Positions 43,814-53,263 of a DNA stretch of 64,000 nt are shown in pieces. The notes beneath the pieces are model-generated. The model ran no database searches. It had not been told where the DNA came from and saw only the letters and a program-made list of their open reading frames with translations. Position 1 is the first letter of the stretch, and the number at the start of each line of letters is the position of its first letter. The stretch comes from Tenacibaculum holothuriorum (lineage in GTDB: Bacteria > Bacteroidota > Bacteroidia > Flavobacteriales > Flavobacteriaceae). The position numbers and the translations under genes were made by a program. The stretch is from the NCBI RefSeq assembly GCF_002120225.1, contig NZ_LAPZ01000003.1:124001-188000 (forward strand), given 5' to 3'.

Positions 43814-45436
43814 TTAAACTGCTACAGCTTCCTGAGTTACTTTTTTTTCAACTCCACCAAACTGATTAGAAGTATTCTTAGCTCCTCCTGCTTTTAAAGC
43901 ATTATCTCCAGAGAAGAACGTTTTATGATCATCTCCTAAGTCTGAACCAGCCATTCTTTGATGTTTTACACATGAAACTCCTTTACGAATTTCTTGACGT
44001 TGCACGCCTTTAACATAAGCCAACATTCCTTCTTCACCAAAATATCCTTCAGTTAAATCATTCATATGAAGCGCAGTTGTGTGGTATGTAGGTAACGTAA
44101 TTAAGTGATGGAAAATACCTGCTTCTCTTGCTCCGTCTACCTGAAAAGTACGGATTTTCTCATCTGCTCTTTTACATAATTCTGATCCATCGTATTTTAC
44201 ATCCATTAAGTTATTTCTATCATAAGCAGAAACATCTTCACCAGCAGCTAGCATTGCATCATAAACTTGATTACGGAAATTCAATGTCCAGTTAAATGAT
44301 GGAGAGTTATTATATACTAATTTAGCATTTGGTACTACTTCTTTAACTCTGTTTACCATATGAGCAATTTGACCAACATGCGGCGTTGGAGTTTCAATCC
44401 ATAATAAATCTGCTCCGTTTTGTAAACTTGTAATACAATCAAGTACAACTCTATCTATATTTGTTCCGTCTTTGAACTTGTACAACCCGTTTGGTAAACG
44501 AACAGGGCGTACTAATTTCCCTTCTCTTTTTAATAATACATCGTCTTCTCGAGCTTCATCAATCGTAATTTCTTCAGCTTCTACAAAAGCTAAATATTGA
44601 GATGCTAAATCTCCTGGTTCTTGGCTTACAGGTAATTTTTGTGTTAATCCCGCTCCTTCAGAATCAGTACGAGCTACAATAATTCCGTCTTCAACCCCTA
44701 ACTCTAAAAATGCATAACGAATAGCATTTAATTTTGCAATAAAATCTTCATGTGGCACAGTTACTTTTCCATCTTGATGACCACATTGTTTAGCATCTGA
44801 CACTTGATTTTCAATTTGAATTGCACAAGCCCCTGCTTCAATCATTTTTTTAGTTAATAAATACGTAGCTTCTTCGTTTCCAAATCCAGCATCAATATCA
44901 GCAATAATTGGTACAACATGTGTTTCAAAATTATCTATTTGATCTTGGACATCTTCACCTTGATCTAACCGTCTAAACAAATCATTTAACTCAACCGCGT
45001 CAGCTTGTTTTAAAAAATCATAAATCTCTTTGATTAATGCAGGAACAGCTGTTTTTTCGTGCATTGATTGATCTGGTAAAGGCCCTAACTCAGAACGTAA
45101 AGCAGCAACCATCCAACCCGATAAATACAAATATCTTTTACTAGTAGTTTTATGATGTTTTTTTACAGAAATCATTTTTTGTTGTGCAACAAAACCATGC
45201 CAACAACCTAATGATTGTGTGTATTGAGAATTATCGGCATCGTAAGCTACCATATCTTCTCGCATAATTGTAGCTGTATATTTAGCAATATCAAGTCCCG
45301 TTTTAAAACGGTTTTGAGTGATCATTCTTGCTGCACTCTCAGAAGTTACCGCATTCCATGTATTACCATACTTCTGTTTAAGATTTCTTACAGTTTCTAA
45401 TGCAGAACTATAACTACTCTGAGCTAAATTTTTCAT
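43814..45436 (-). CDS. aceA: Isocitrate lyase
   Basis: A 540-residue enzyme of the longer (eukaryote-like, group 2) class. It splits isocitrate to succinate and glyoxylate, the first step of the glyoxylate shunt. The active-site segment reads DAKQCGHQDGK (K-Q-C-G-H form), and VPIIADIDAGFGNEEATYLLTKKMIEAGACAIQIENQ is typical. It is downstream of aceB in the same minus-strand operon (83-base gap with an imperfect hairpin at 45479-45509). Confidence 0.96.
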   Translation of the reverse strand: MKNLAQSSYSSALETVRNLKQKYGNTWNAVTSESAARMITQNRFKTGLDIAKYTATIMREDMVAYDADNSQYTQSLGCWHGFVAQQKMISVKKHHKTTSKRYLYLSGWMVAALRSELGPLPDQSMHEKTAVPALIKEIYDFLKQADAVELNDLFRRLDQGEDVQDQIDNFETHVVPIIADIDAGFGNEEATYLLTKKMIEAGACAIQIENQVSDAKQCGHQDGKVTVPHEDFIAKLNAIRYAFLELGVEDGIIVARTDSEGAGLTQKLPVSQEPGDLASQYLAFVEAEEITIDEAREDDVLLKREGKLVRPVRLPNGLYKFKDGTNIDRVVLDCITSLQNGADLLWIETPTPHVGQIAHMVNRVKEVVPNAKLVYNNSPSFNWTLNFRNQVYDAMLAAGEDVSAYDRNNLMDVKYDGSELCKRADEKIRTFQVDGAREAGIFHHLITLPTYHTTALHMNDLTEGYFGEEGMLAYVKGVQRQEIRKGVSCVKHQRMAGSDLGDDHKTFFSGDNALKAGGAKNTSNQFGGVEKKVTQEAVAV

Positions 45437-45519
45437 AAATTTGTGTTGTTAATAAGTTATTGAATTATTAATATTTATAGCCCTGAAAATGTTGCCGCAT
45501 TTAGGGGCTTTCTTTGTTT

Positions 45520-47115
45520 TTATAAGTACTTGTACGCTGGTAAGGTTAAGAACTCTTCAAAATCTTTTGATAAAACTAATGAGTCGAACAACTCAATAGC
45601 TAAAGCAAATTTTCCTGATTCATATCGTTCTTCACCAACCAAATTTTTAATCTTTTTTAATTCTTCTTTTTTAAACTGCTCGTACATTCCTTCTGTAAAA
45701 GTTCTTCCGTCTTCTAACATTTCGTTATTATGCAACCATTGCCATAACTGAGTACGAGAAATTTCGGCAGTTGCTGCGTCTTCCATTAAGTTGTATAAAG
45801 CAGCTGCTCCTTGCCCCATTAACCAAGATTCTATGTATAAAATTCCTACGTTGATGTTTTCTCTAATTCCTTTTTCGGTAATATTTCCTATTGGAGTTTC
45901 AACCAAATCTGCTTCAGAAATTTCAACATCATTTCTCTTTACATGGATTTGATTTTTTGTAAGCATTCCTGCATTGAAAATCTCTAACGCTAACGGAACC
46001 AATCCTGGATGTGCAACCCAAGTTCCATCATGCCCATTCTTTACTTCTCTCTCTTTTCCTTTTCTTACCTTATCGAAAGCCAAAGCATTTGCTTTTTCAT
46101 CGTTTTTTACAGGAATTTGTGCTGCCATACCACCTATAGCATGTACACCTCTTTTATGACAAACCTGAATTACTCGTAACGAATATGCTTCCATAAAAGG
46201 AGTTTGCATCGTAACTTGTGCTCTATCTGGTACAAAGAAATTTTTGTGATTTCTGAATTTCTTTATGTATGAAAAAATATAATCCCATCTACCACAGTTT
46301 AAACCAGCCATATGGTTTCTTAATTCGTAGATAATTTCGTCTAATTGAAAACTTGCAGTGATAGTTTCTACCAAAACAGTTGCCTTAATAGTTCCTTGTG
46401 GTACTTCTAAATAATCTTGAGCAAATTCAAATACTTCATTCCACCAACGTGCTTCTAAATAATGTTCTAGTTTTGGTAAATAGAAATACGTAGCGCTATC
46501 TTTATTTAATAATGTTTTAATATTATGAAAGAAATACAATCCAAAATCTAACAAAGATCCAGACGTTTCTTCTCCATCAATTAAAAAGTGTTTTTCATTT
46601 AAGTGTAACCCTCTCGGTCTTACTAATAATGTTGCTGTTTCTTTAAAAAGTGAATACTCTTTTCCAGTCCTTGGATGCACATAAGAAATTGTCTTGTTTA
46701 CTGCATCTCTTAAATTTATTTGTCCGTCTAAAGCATTTGTTATTGTTGGAGAATTACTATCCTCAAAATCTGCCATAAACATTTTTGCTCCAGAATTCAA
46801 AGCATTAATAATAATCTTTCTATCAACTGGTCCTGTAATTTCTACTTTTCTATCTAATAAATCGAAAGGTAATTCTGCACAAACCCAATCTCCTTCTCTA
46901 ATTTCTTTAGTTTCTTCCGGAAAGTTTGGAAAGTTCCCTGCATCAAAATATGCTTGAGTAATTTTTCTTTCCTCTAATAATTGAAGCCTCTTTTTATTAA
47001 ACTTCTCATGAAGTGCTACCAAAAACTCTTTGGCTTCATCAGTCAAAATACTAGAATATTCTAATTCATTAAAACCTTTGGTAACTATTTGTGTTGTTAA
47101 GATATTTTGACTCAT
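45520..47115 (-). CDS. aceB: Malate synthase A
   Basis: A 531-residue enzyme of the malate synthase A size class. It joins glyoxylate and acetyl-CoA to malate. Signatures: MFMADFEDSNSPTITN, RPRGLHLNEKH, HNIKTLLNKDSATYFYLPKLEHYLEARWWNEV and GRWDYIFSYIKKF. The gene is divergent from the ScfR/RamB-like regulator (47268) with a palindrome at 47176-47189 in between, so its control by that regulator is likely. Confidence 0.96.
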   Translation of the reverse strand: MSQNILTTQIVTKGFNELEYSSILTDEAKEFLVALHEKFNKKRLQLLEERKITQAYFDAGNFPNFPEETKEIREGDWVCAELPFDLLDRKVEITGPVDRKIIINALNSGAKMFMADFEDSNSPTITNALDGQINLRDAVNKTISYVHPRTGKEYSLFKETATLLVRPRGLHLNEKHFLIDGEETSGSLLDFGLYFFHNIKTLLNKDSATYFYLPKLEHYLEARWWNEVFEFAQDYLEVPQGTIKATVLVETITASFQLDEIIYELRNHMAGLNCGRWDYIFSYIKKFRNHKNFFVPDRAQVTMQTPFMEAYSLRVIQVCHKRGVHAIGGMAAQIPVKNDEKANALAFDKVRKGKEREVKNGHDGTWVAHPGLVPLALEIFNAGMLTKNQIHVKRNDVEISEADLVETPIGNITEKGIRENINVGILYIESWLMGQGAAALYNLMEDAATAEISRTQLWQWLHNNEMLEDGRTFTEGMYEQFKKEELKKIKNLVGEERYESGKFALAIELFDSLVLSKDFEEFLTLPAYKYL

Positions 47116-47175
47116 TTTTTTGTGTTGTTATAATTAGTATGATACAATATTAAAAAAAAGAACAAAAACAAAAAA

Positions 47176-47189
47176 GCGAACGTTCGCTA
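47176..47189. promoter_or_regulatory. Perfect 14-bp palindrome between aceB and its regulator
   Basis: AGCGAACGTTCGCT is a perfect palindrome, about 61-74 bases upstream of the aceB start, just upstream of its likely -33 region. It is GC-rich against the AT-rich gap and is the best operator candidate in the intergenic region. Confidence 0.65.
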
Positions 47190-47232
47190 AATACTTTATT
47201 TTCTCTAATTTTTACGAATCTGCTAATTTTTA

Positions 47233-47240
47233 TACCTTTG
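47233..47240 (+). promoter_or_regulatory. -7 box of the ScfR/RamB-like regulator
   Basis: TACCTTTG, a TAnnTTTG match, 28 bases before the TTG start at 47268. It supports the short leader and the TTG start. Confidence 0.6.
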
Positions 47241-47267
47241 AATTATTAATTTTTTAATAATCATATC

Positions 47268-48746
47268 TTGGAAGAAGAATATATCAGACTAATTTTCGGT
47301 CTAAAACTCAAACAAATACGTAGCGATAAAAAACTATCACTCTTCGGGTTAGCTAAACTTACTGGTTTATCGAAATCGTATTTAAATGAAATAGAGAAAG
47401 GGAAAAAGTACCCAAAAACCGATAAGATTATTACTCTCTCTGAAAAGTTAGAAGTACCCTACGATCATTTAGTTTCTTTAAAACTTGATAAAAACCTTGC
47501 TCCTATTGGAGAAATTTTACAATCAAAAATTTTAAAAGAAATTCCGTTAGACTTATTCGGAATAAAAGAAAATAACTTAATAGACATAATTGCAAATGCA
47601 CCTGCAAAAGTGAATGCTTTTATAAGTACTATTATTAAAATTTCTCAAAACTATAATTTAACCCGAGAAAGTTTTTTCTTAGCAGCGTTAAGATCATATC
47701 AAGAAGCACATAACAACTATTTTGAAGACATAGAAGAAAAAGCTATTGAGTTCGCTAAGTCATATCACTTAGACCTTAACAAAACACTATATTCAAAAGA
47801 CTTAGAAGAAATTTTAATTGAAGAATATGGTTATACTATAGATAACAAAGAATTATCTAAACACGAAAATCTTTCAGAATTAAGAAACATATTCATTCCC
47901 GCTAAAAAGGTTTTATTAGTTTATAACACAGTAACCGAAGCTCAAAAAACTTTTATTTACGCAAAAGAAATTGCCTACAACTATTTAAATATAACCGATA
48001 GGCTTTATACTTTTCCTTGGATAAAATTTGATAGTTTCGATCAAGTTCTAAACAACTTTATAGCTTCTTATTTTGCTGGTGCTATAGTAATTCCTAAGAA
48101 TAATATTGTTAAAAAACTAACATCTTTATTTGCTCAAAAAGAATGGAAACCGATAGAATTACACAAAATAATTAAAAGCTATAATTGTTCAGATGAAACA
48201 TTTTATCAACGTTTAACGAATATTTTACCTAAACATTTTAATATTAAAAACCTATTCTTTTTACGTTTTACACACAAACATAATTCTCCTTCATTTAGGT
48301 TAACTAAAGAACTGCATATTACACAACAACAAACTCCACATGGTAATAGAAATAACGAACATTATTGCAGAAGGTGGGTATCACTTCAAACCATAAAAGA
48401 TTTAGAAAATGACAATCGTAAAAAGTCTTCTTATGGAATTCAAATATCGTCTTATGAAAATACTAAAAATCAATATTTAGTTTTATCAGCTGCATCAGAA
48501 GATCCTTTTAAAGAAAACATAAGTCGAAGTATAAGTATTGGTTTATTATTATCTCCACATTTAAAAAACAAAATTCAATTTTTTGATGAAGAAATTTTTA
48601 CTACAAAAACCGTAGGAGTTACTTGCGAGACTTGTAGCGTAAAAAATTGCACAGAAAGAGTTGCAGAACCAAGAACATTAAATCGAGTACTTCGTAATGA
48701 AGAAATTGAAAATACAGTAGCTTCAATTATAAACTCTTACAAATAA
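47268..48746 (+). CDS. ScfR/RamB-type regulator (HTH_3, DUF2083)
   Basis: A 492-residue regulator starting with TTG at 47268; no ATG or GTG offers a better start. An XRE-type helix-turn-helix (about 10-60, LFGLAKLTGLSKSYLNEIEKGKKYPKTDKIITLSEKL) is followed by a long ImmA/IrrE- and DUF2083-like region, with the C-terminal cysteine motif CETCSVKNCTERVAEPRTL that is usual in short-chain fatty acyl-CoA/acetate regulators. RamB represses, and ScfR-type proteins activate, glyoxylate genes in other bacteria. Here it is divergent from aceB and upstream of an acyl-CoA carboxylase gene. Confidence 0.9.
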   Translation: MEEEYIRLIFGLKLKQIRSDKKLSLFGLAKLTGLSKSYLNEIEKGKKYPKTDKIITLSEKLEVPYDHLVSLKLDKNLAPIGEILQSKILKEIPLDLFGIKENNLIDIIANAPAKVNAFISTIIKISQNYNLTRESFFLAALRSYQEAHNNYFEDIEEKAIEFAKSYHLDLNKTLYSKDLEEILIEEYGYTIDNKELSKHENLSELRNIFIPAKKVLLVYNTVTEAQKTFIYAKEIAYNYLNITDRLYTFPWIKFDSFDQVLNNFIASYFAGAIVIPKNNIVKKLTSLFAQKEWKPIELHKIIKSYNCSDETFYQRLTNILPKHFNIKNLFFLRFTHKHNSPSFRLTKELHITQQQTPHGNRNNEHYCRRWVSLQTIKDLENDNRKKSSYGIQISSYENTKNQYLVLSAASEDPFKENISRSISIGLLLSPHLKNKIQFFDEEIFTTKTVGVTCETCSVKNCTERVAEPRTLNRVLRNEEIENTVASIINSYK

Positions 48747-48805
48747 CACACTTGAAATCTCTTACGATTTTATTATTTTAGCACACCTAAAAACAAACAA
48801 CTTCT

Positions 48806-50449
48806 ATGGATTTAAACTTCAATAAAAACGAAGATCACAATAAACTTTTAGCATCAGATTTACGCCAACGTTTTGCCAAGGTAAAATTAGGCGGAGGTCA
48901 AAAACGAATTGACAAACACCATGCTAAAGGAAAACTTACTGCAAGAGAACGTATTGAATATTTATTAGACAGTGACAAAGAAGCTATTGAAATTGGAGCT
49001 TTTGCGGGTGAAGGAATGTACAAAGAACATGGAGGATGTCCTTCTGGAGGTGTAGTTGTAAAAATGGGATATGTTAGTGGCAAACAATGTATAGTTGTTG
49101 CTAACGATGCTACTGTTAAAGCAGGTGCTTGGTTTCCTATTACAGGAAAGAAAAACTTACGTGCACAAGAAATTGCTATCGAAAATAAATTACCTATTAT
49201 CTACTTAGTAGATTCTGCAGGGGTTTATTTACCAATGCAAGATGAAATTTTTCCTGATAAAGAACACTTCGGACGTATTTTCAGAAACAATGCGGTAATG
49301 AGTAGCATGGGAATCACCCAAATATCTGCTGTTATGGGAAGTTGCGTTGCTGGTGGTGCTTACTTACCTATTATGAGTGACGAAGCTTTAATTGTAGATA
49401 AAACTGGAAGTATCTTTTTAGCAGGAAGTTACCTTGTAAAAGCTGCTATTGGTGAAGCTATAGACAATGAAACTTTAGGAGGAGCCACAACACATTGCGA
49501 AATCTCTGGAGTTACAGATTATAAAGCTAAAGATGATAAAGATGCTTTAGACACCATTAAAAAATTAATGGATAAAATTGGAGATTATGACAAAGCAGGC
49601 TTTAATCGTAAAGAAGCATTACCTCCAAAAGAAAATGAAGAAGAAATCTTCGGAATTTTACCTAAAGCTCGTAATGAGCAATATGATATGATGGAAATTA
49701 TTCATCGTTTGGTAGATAATTCTGATTTTGATGAATACAAAGCTGGCTATGGACAAACCATTATTACTGGATATGCTCGTATTGATGGTTGGGCAGTTGG
49801 TATTGTTGCCAATCAACGTAAAATTGTAAAATCGAAAGGAGCAAAAACAAAACCTAGCGAAATGCAATTTGGCGGTGTTATTTACAACGACTCTGCAGAT
49901 AAAGCTACCCGTTTTATTGCTAATTGTAATCAGAAGAAAATTCCGCTAGTATTCTTACAAGATGTAACTGGATTTATGGTAGGAAGCAAATCTGAACATA
50001 GTGGAATTATTAAAGATGGAGCTAAAATGGTAAACGCTGTAAGTAATTCAGTTGTTCCTAAATTCACAATCGTTATTGGTAATTCTTACGGAGCTGGTAA
50101 TTATGCCATGTGTGGTAAAGCATACGACCCTCGTTTAATTGCTGCATGGCCTAGTGCTGAGTTAGCTGTAATGAGCGGAGCTTCAGCTGCCAAAGTATTA
50201 TTACAAATTGAAACCGCAGCTCTTAAAAACAAAGGTGAAGAAATTACCAAAGAGAAAGAAGCTGAATTATTTGACAAGATTAAATCGAGATATGACGAGC
50301 AAATTTCTCCTTACTATGCAGCTGCTAGATTATGGACAGATGCAGTTATAAATCCGTTAGATACGAGAAAATGGATTAGTATGGGAATTGACGCTGCTAA
50401 TCATGCTCCTATTGAAAAGCAATTTAATTTGGGAGTTTTACAAGTTTAA
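48806..50449 (+). CDS. Acyl-CoA carboxylase beta subunit (carboxyltransferase)
   Basis: A 547-residue carboxyltransferase of the methylcrotonyl/propionyl-CoA type. N-terminal half has GGGQKRIDKHHAKGKLTARERIEYLLD, DSAGVYLPMQDEIFPDKEHFGRIF and MGSCVAGGAYLPIMSDEALIV; C-terminal half has VFLQDVTGFMVGSKSEHSGIIKDGAKMVNAVSN and GNSYGAGNYAMCGKAYDPR. The motif set is closest to methylcrotonoyl-CoA carboxylase. The biotin-containing alpha subunit is not in this window. It is same-strand with the glyoxylate regulator, whose regulon it may share. Confidence 0.93.
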   Translation: MDLNFNKNEDHNKLLASDLRQRFAKVKLGGGQKRIDKHHAKGKLTARERIEYLLDSDKEAIEIGAFAGEGMYKEHGGCPSGGVVVKMGYVSGKQCIVVANDATVKAGAWFPITGKKNLRAQEIAIENKLPIIYLVDSAGVYLPMQDEIFPDKEHFGRIFRNNAVMSSMGITQISAVMGSCVAGGAYLPIMSDEALIVDKTGSIFLAGSYLVKAAIGEAIDNETLGGATTHCEISGVTDYKAKDDKDALDTIKKLMDKIGDYDKAGFNRKEALPPKENEEEIFGILPKARNEQYDMMEIIHRLVDNSDFDEYKAGYGQTIITGYARIDGWAVGIVANQRKIVKSKGAKTKPSEMQFGGVIYNDSADKATRFIANCNQKKIPLVFLQDVTGFMVGSKSEHSGIIKDGAKMVNAVSNSVVPKFTIVIGNSYGAGNYAMCGKAYDPRLIAAWPSAELAVMSGASAAKVLLQIETAALKNKGEEITKEKEAELFDKIKSRYDEQISPYYAAARLWTDAVINPLDTRKWISMGIDAANHAPIEKQFNLGVLQV

Positions 50450-50467
50450 TAGCACATACATTGTAGT

Positions 50468-52465
50468 ATGAAAAAAAAGATAATATGGGCTGTTTTAGCA
50501 GCCCTTTTTAGTTTTATCCTATATCAAGTTTATGTATTTTCTTTAGCCGAAGAAGACAATATAAATCCGATTTATTTAATACCCGAAGACGCTGTTTTTG
50601 TAATTGACACAAAACGACCAATAGACACTTGGGATGAAGTGAGCGCTAGCCCAATTTGGAAACATCTCCAAACAAATACTTCAATTAAAAAAGCTTCAAA
50701 AAACGTAGCTAGTTTCGATCAAACTTTTCAAGATCAAAAGAATATTATTGATTTTATTGGTGAAAGAGATTTATTAATTTCTGTTCATGTTTATAAACCC
50801 AAAAAGTACGGGTTACTGTATGTAGCTGATTTACAAAAACTATCGAAATTACGTTTTCTTAAAACTGCTATTTCAAAATTAGCAGGTGATAATTTTAAAG
50901 TTACCAAACGAGTTTTTAAAGAACATGAAATAATTGAACTTTATGATAAGAAGAAAAGAGAAACGCTACATATTAGTTTTATTAAAAATCAATTAATTGC
51001 TTCGTATACTCATGTATTGGTTGAAAACTCAATCAATCAATACACAAATCCAAAAATTGGACGAGATGTTAATTTTGTAGAAATAAAAAAAGAAACGGAT
51101 GACAGTGGATTTTTCAATGTTTTTATACAACACAAATACCTGGATCAATTTTTAAATTGTTTCACAAAAGCATCTGATTTAACTTACTATAACAATATAA
51201 AAAATACGCTATACTATTCTGGCTTTGACGTTTCGTTAATTGAAGGTAGTATTATACAAGCTATAGGTTATACGAATGTAAACGAAACATCGCAAACCTA
51301 TTTAAAGGCTATTCAAAAATCGGGTAAAGGAAAGAGAACTGTTGCTAAAATTGCACCCAAAAACACCTCACTTTACTTTAGTATTGGATTTGATAGTTTT
51401 GATGAATTTCATAATAATGTTGAAGAGCTTCAGAAAGAAAATCCGAAACAATTTGAAATCTACTCCAATCAATCGAAAGCTATCGAAGAAAAACTTGATA
51501 TCAACCTAAAAAAACATATTTATAGTTGGATCGGTGATGAAATAGCTTTACTTCATTTTTCTTCAGCTCTATCAAAAAACAAAAAAGACATCGCTGTTGT
51601 TATTAAAACTGATGATATTGATGATGCTAAAGAAAACTTACAGCACGTACTGAGTAAAATAAAAGAAAATACTCCTTTAAAGTACAAACAGATAAATTAC
51701 CAAGGTTATCCAATAAACTTTTTTGATCTAAAAGGTTTCTTTAAAATGTTGGCTGGAAACATGTTCTCTAAAATGGAAAAACCCTATTTCACTATTATTG
51801 ATGATTATGTTGTTTTTAGCACGAGTCCGAATACTCTTAAATCAATTATTAATGATAATATTACTGGCTATACATTAAATACTTCTGATAAATTTGAAGA
51901 ATTCAACTATCATTTTGAGAAAAAATCTAGTATTTACACCTACATAAACACTCCTTTAATCTACAATGAATTATTAGACATTTCAGATAGAAAAACTCGA
52001 GTAGAACTTCAAAAGAACAAGAATTATATCACTTGTTTTTCTCAAATGGGATTACAATTAATATCAGATGGAGGATTATTTAAAACTAACATAACGACTT
52101 CATATCAAAATCCAAAAGTTTTATCTGAGGAACTTCAGAAAGAGATTCAGCTAAAGAAAGAACTTCTTGAAAAAATAAAACCTCAAAAAGATTCCGTTAT
52201 AGAATTAAATGCTGATACTGCTTTTATACTTCCTGAAATTCACCCTCCAGATTTAAGCACATCAGAATACAAAGAGTTTTATGATGATAAAACCTTAAAA
52301 TTCGAAGTAGAATTAGACGACGGCATGTTAGATGGTGATTTTAAAATGTACTATTCTAATGGAAAATTAAAATTAAAAGGGCAGTTTAAAAAAGGAAAAC
52401 AATCGGGTACTTGGCGTGCATATAGTAAAGAAACCGGAAAACAAATTTTCAAAAAAAGATTTTAA
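50468..52465 (+). CDS. Large DUF3352-like protein with MORN-like tail
   Basis: A 665-residue protein with an N-terminal membrane anchor (KKKIIWAVLAALFSFILYQVYVFSLA). A long extracytoplasmic DUF3352-like region follows (PEDAVFVIDTKRPIDTW, LYFSIGFDSFDEF, YSWIGDEIALLHF, YVVFSTSPNTLKSIIND). The C-terminus (about 610-665) has two MORN/YwqK-like repeats (LDDGMLDGDFKMYYSNGKLKLKGQFKKGKQSGTWRAY). Function is unknown. It starts 18 bases after the carboxylase stop. Confidence 0.75.
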   Translation: MKKKIIWAVLAALFSFILYQVYVFSLAEEDNINPIYLIPEDAVFVIDTKRPIDTWDEVSASPIWKHLQTNTSIKKASKNVASFDQTFQDQKNIIDFIGERDLLISVHVYKPKKYGLLYVADLQKLSKLRFLKTAISKLAGDNFKVTKRVFKEHEIIELYDKKKRETLHISFIKNQLIASYTHVLVENSINQYTNPKIGRDVNFVEIKKETDDSGFFNVFIQHKYLDQFLNCFTKASDLTYYNNIKNTLYYSGFDVSLIEGSIIQAIGYTNVNETSQTYLKAIQKSGKGKRTVAKIAPKNTSLYFSIGFDSFDEFHNNVEELQKENPKQFEIYSNQSKAIEEKLDINLKKHIYSWIGDEIALLHFSSALSKNKKDIAVVIKTDDIDDAKENLQHVLSKIKENTPLKYKQINYQGYPINFFDLKGFFKMLAGNMFSKMEKPYFTIIDDYVVFSTSPNTLKSIINDNITGYTLNTSDKFEEFNYHFEKKSSIYTYINTPLIYNELLDISDRKTRVELQKNKNYITCFSQMGLQLISDGGLFKTNITTSYQNPKVLSEELQKEIQLKKELLEKIKPQKDSVIELNADTAFILPEIHPPDLSTSEYKEFYDDKTLKFEVELDDGMLDGDFKMYYSNGKLKLKGQFKKGKQSGTWRAYSKETGKQIFKKRF

Positions 52466-52521
52466 TTGTAAATAATTATAGCATTGGTTACATTTGCCCT
52501 TGCGAAACAAAACAATAAGAA

Positions 52522-53244
52522 ATGGGAAGAGCATTTGAATTTAGAAAAGCGAGAAAAATGAAACGTTGGTCTGCCATGGCTAAAACTTTTACCAGAATTG
52601 GTAAAGACATTGTAATGGCTGTGAAAGAAGGCGGACCTAACCCAGAAACCAATTCGCGATTACGTGTTGTAATACAAAATGCTAAGGCAGCAAACATGCC
52701 TAAAGACAACGTACAACGCGCTATTAAAAAAGCATCAGATAAAGATACTGCGAACTATAAAGAGGTTTTATTCGAAGGATATGCACCTCACGGAATTGCT
52801 GTTTTAGTAGAAACTGCAACCAACAACAACAACCGTACAGTTGCTAATGTTAGAGCTGCATTTAACAAATGCAATGGTAACTTAGGTACTTCTGGTTCAG
52901 TAGCTTTTATGTTCGATCACGTGGTAAACTTCAAGGTAAAAGAAGATACTTTAGGTATGGACTTAGAAGAGTTTGAAATGGAAATGATTGACTTTGAAGT
53001 AGAAGAAGTTTTTGCTGATGATGAAGATAGCTCAGTAATGTTGTATGCTCCATTTGGTCAGTTTGGTTCTATTCAAAAGTATTTAGAAGAAAATAATATT
53101 GAAATTTTATCTTCTGAATTTGAAAGAATTCCTACAACCACTACCGCGTTAACAGACGAACAAAAAGAAGATGTAAATAAACTTTTAGAGCGTTTAGAAG
53201 AAGATGACGATGTGAACACCGTTTACCATTCTATGGAAGAATAA
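52522..53244 (+). CDS. YebC/PmpR family protein (TACO1-like)
   Basis: A 240-residue protein of the universal YebC family. Signatures: MGRAFEFRKARKMKRWSAMAKTFTRIGKDI at the N-terminus, GGPNPETNSRLRVVIQNAKAANMPKDNVQRAIKKA, and GYAPHGIAVLVETATNNNNRTVANVRAAFNK. YebC proteins were called transcription regulators; recent work shows that several help ribosomes translate proline-rich stretches. The RuvC gene, often adjacent, is absent here. Confidence 0.95.
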   Translation: MGRAFEFRKARKMKRWSAMAKTFTRIGKDIVMAVKEGGPNPETNSRLRVVIQNAKAANMPKDNVQRAIKKASDKDTANYKEVLFEGYAPHGIAVLVETATNNNNRTVANVRAAFNKCNGNLGTSGSVAFMFDHVVNFKVKEDTLGMDLEEFEMEMIDFEVEEVFADDEDSSVMLYAPFGQFGSIQKYLEENNIEILSSEFERIPTTTTALTDEQKEDVNKLLERLEEDDDVNTVYHSMEE

Positions 53245-53263
53245 TGATTCTAAAAATCATAAA

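Noticed and set aside
43814..45436. Isocitrate lyase replaced by 2-methylisocitrate lyase
   Set aside because: Length (540), the K-Q-C-G-H active site and pairing with malate synthase support isocitrate lyase.
45479..45509. Imperfect hairpin between aceB and aceA as a terminator
   Set aside because: On the minus strand no T-run follows and the stem has bulges. A processing or stability role is possible, but evidence is too thin for a feature.
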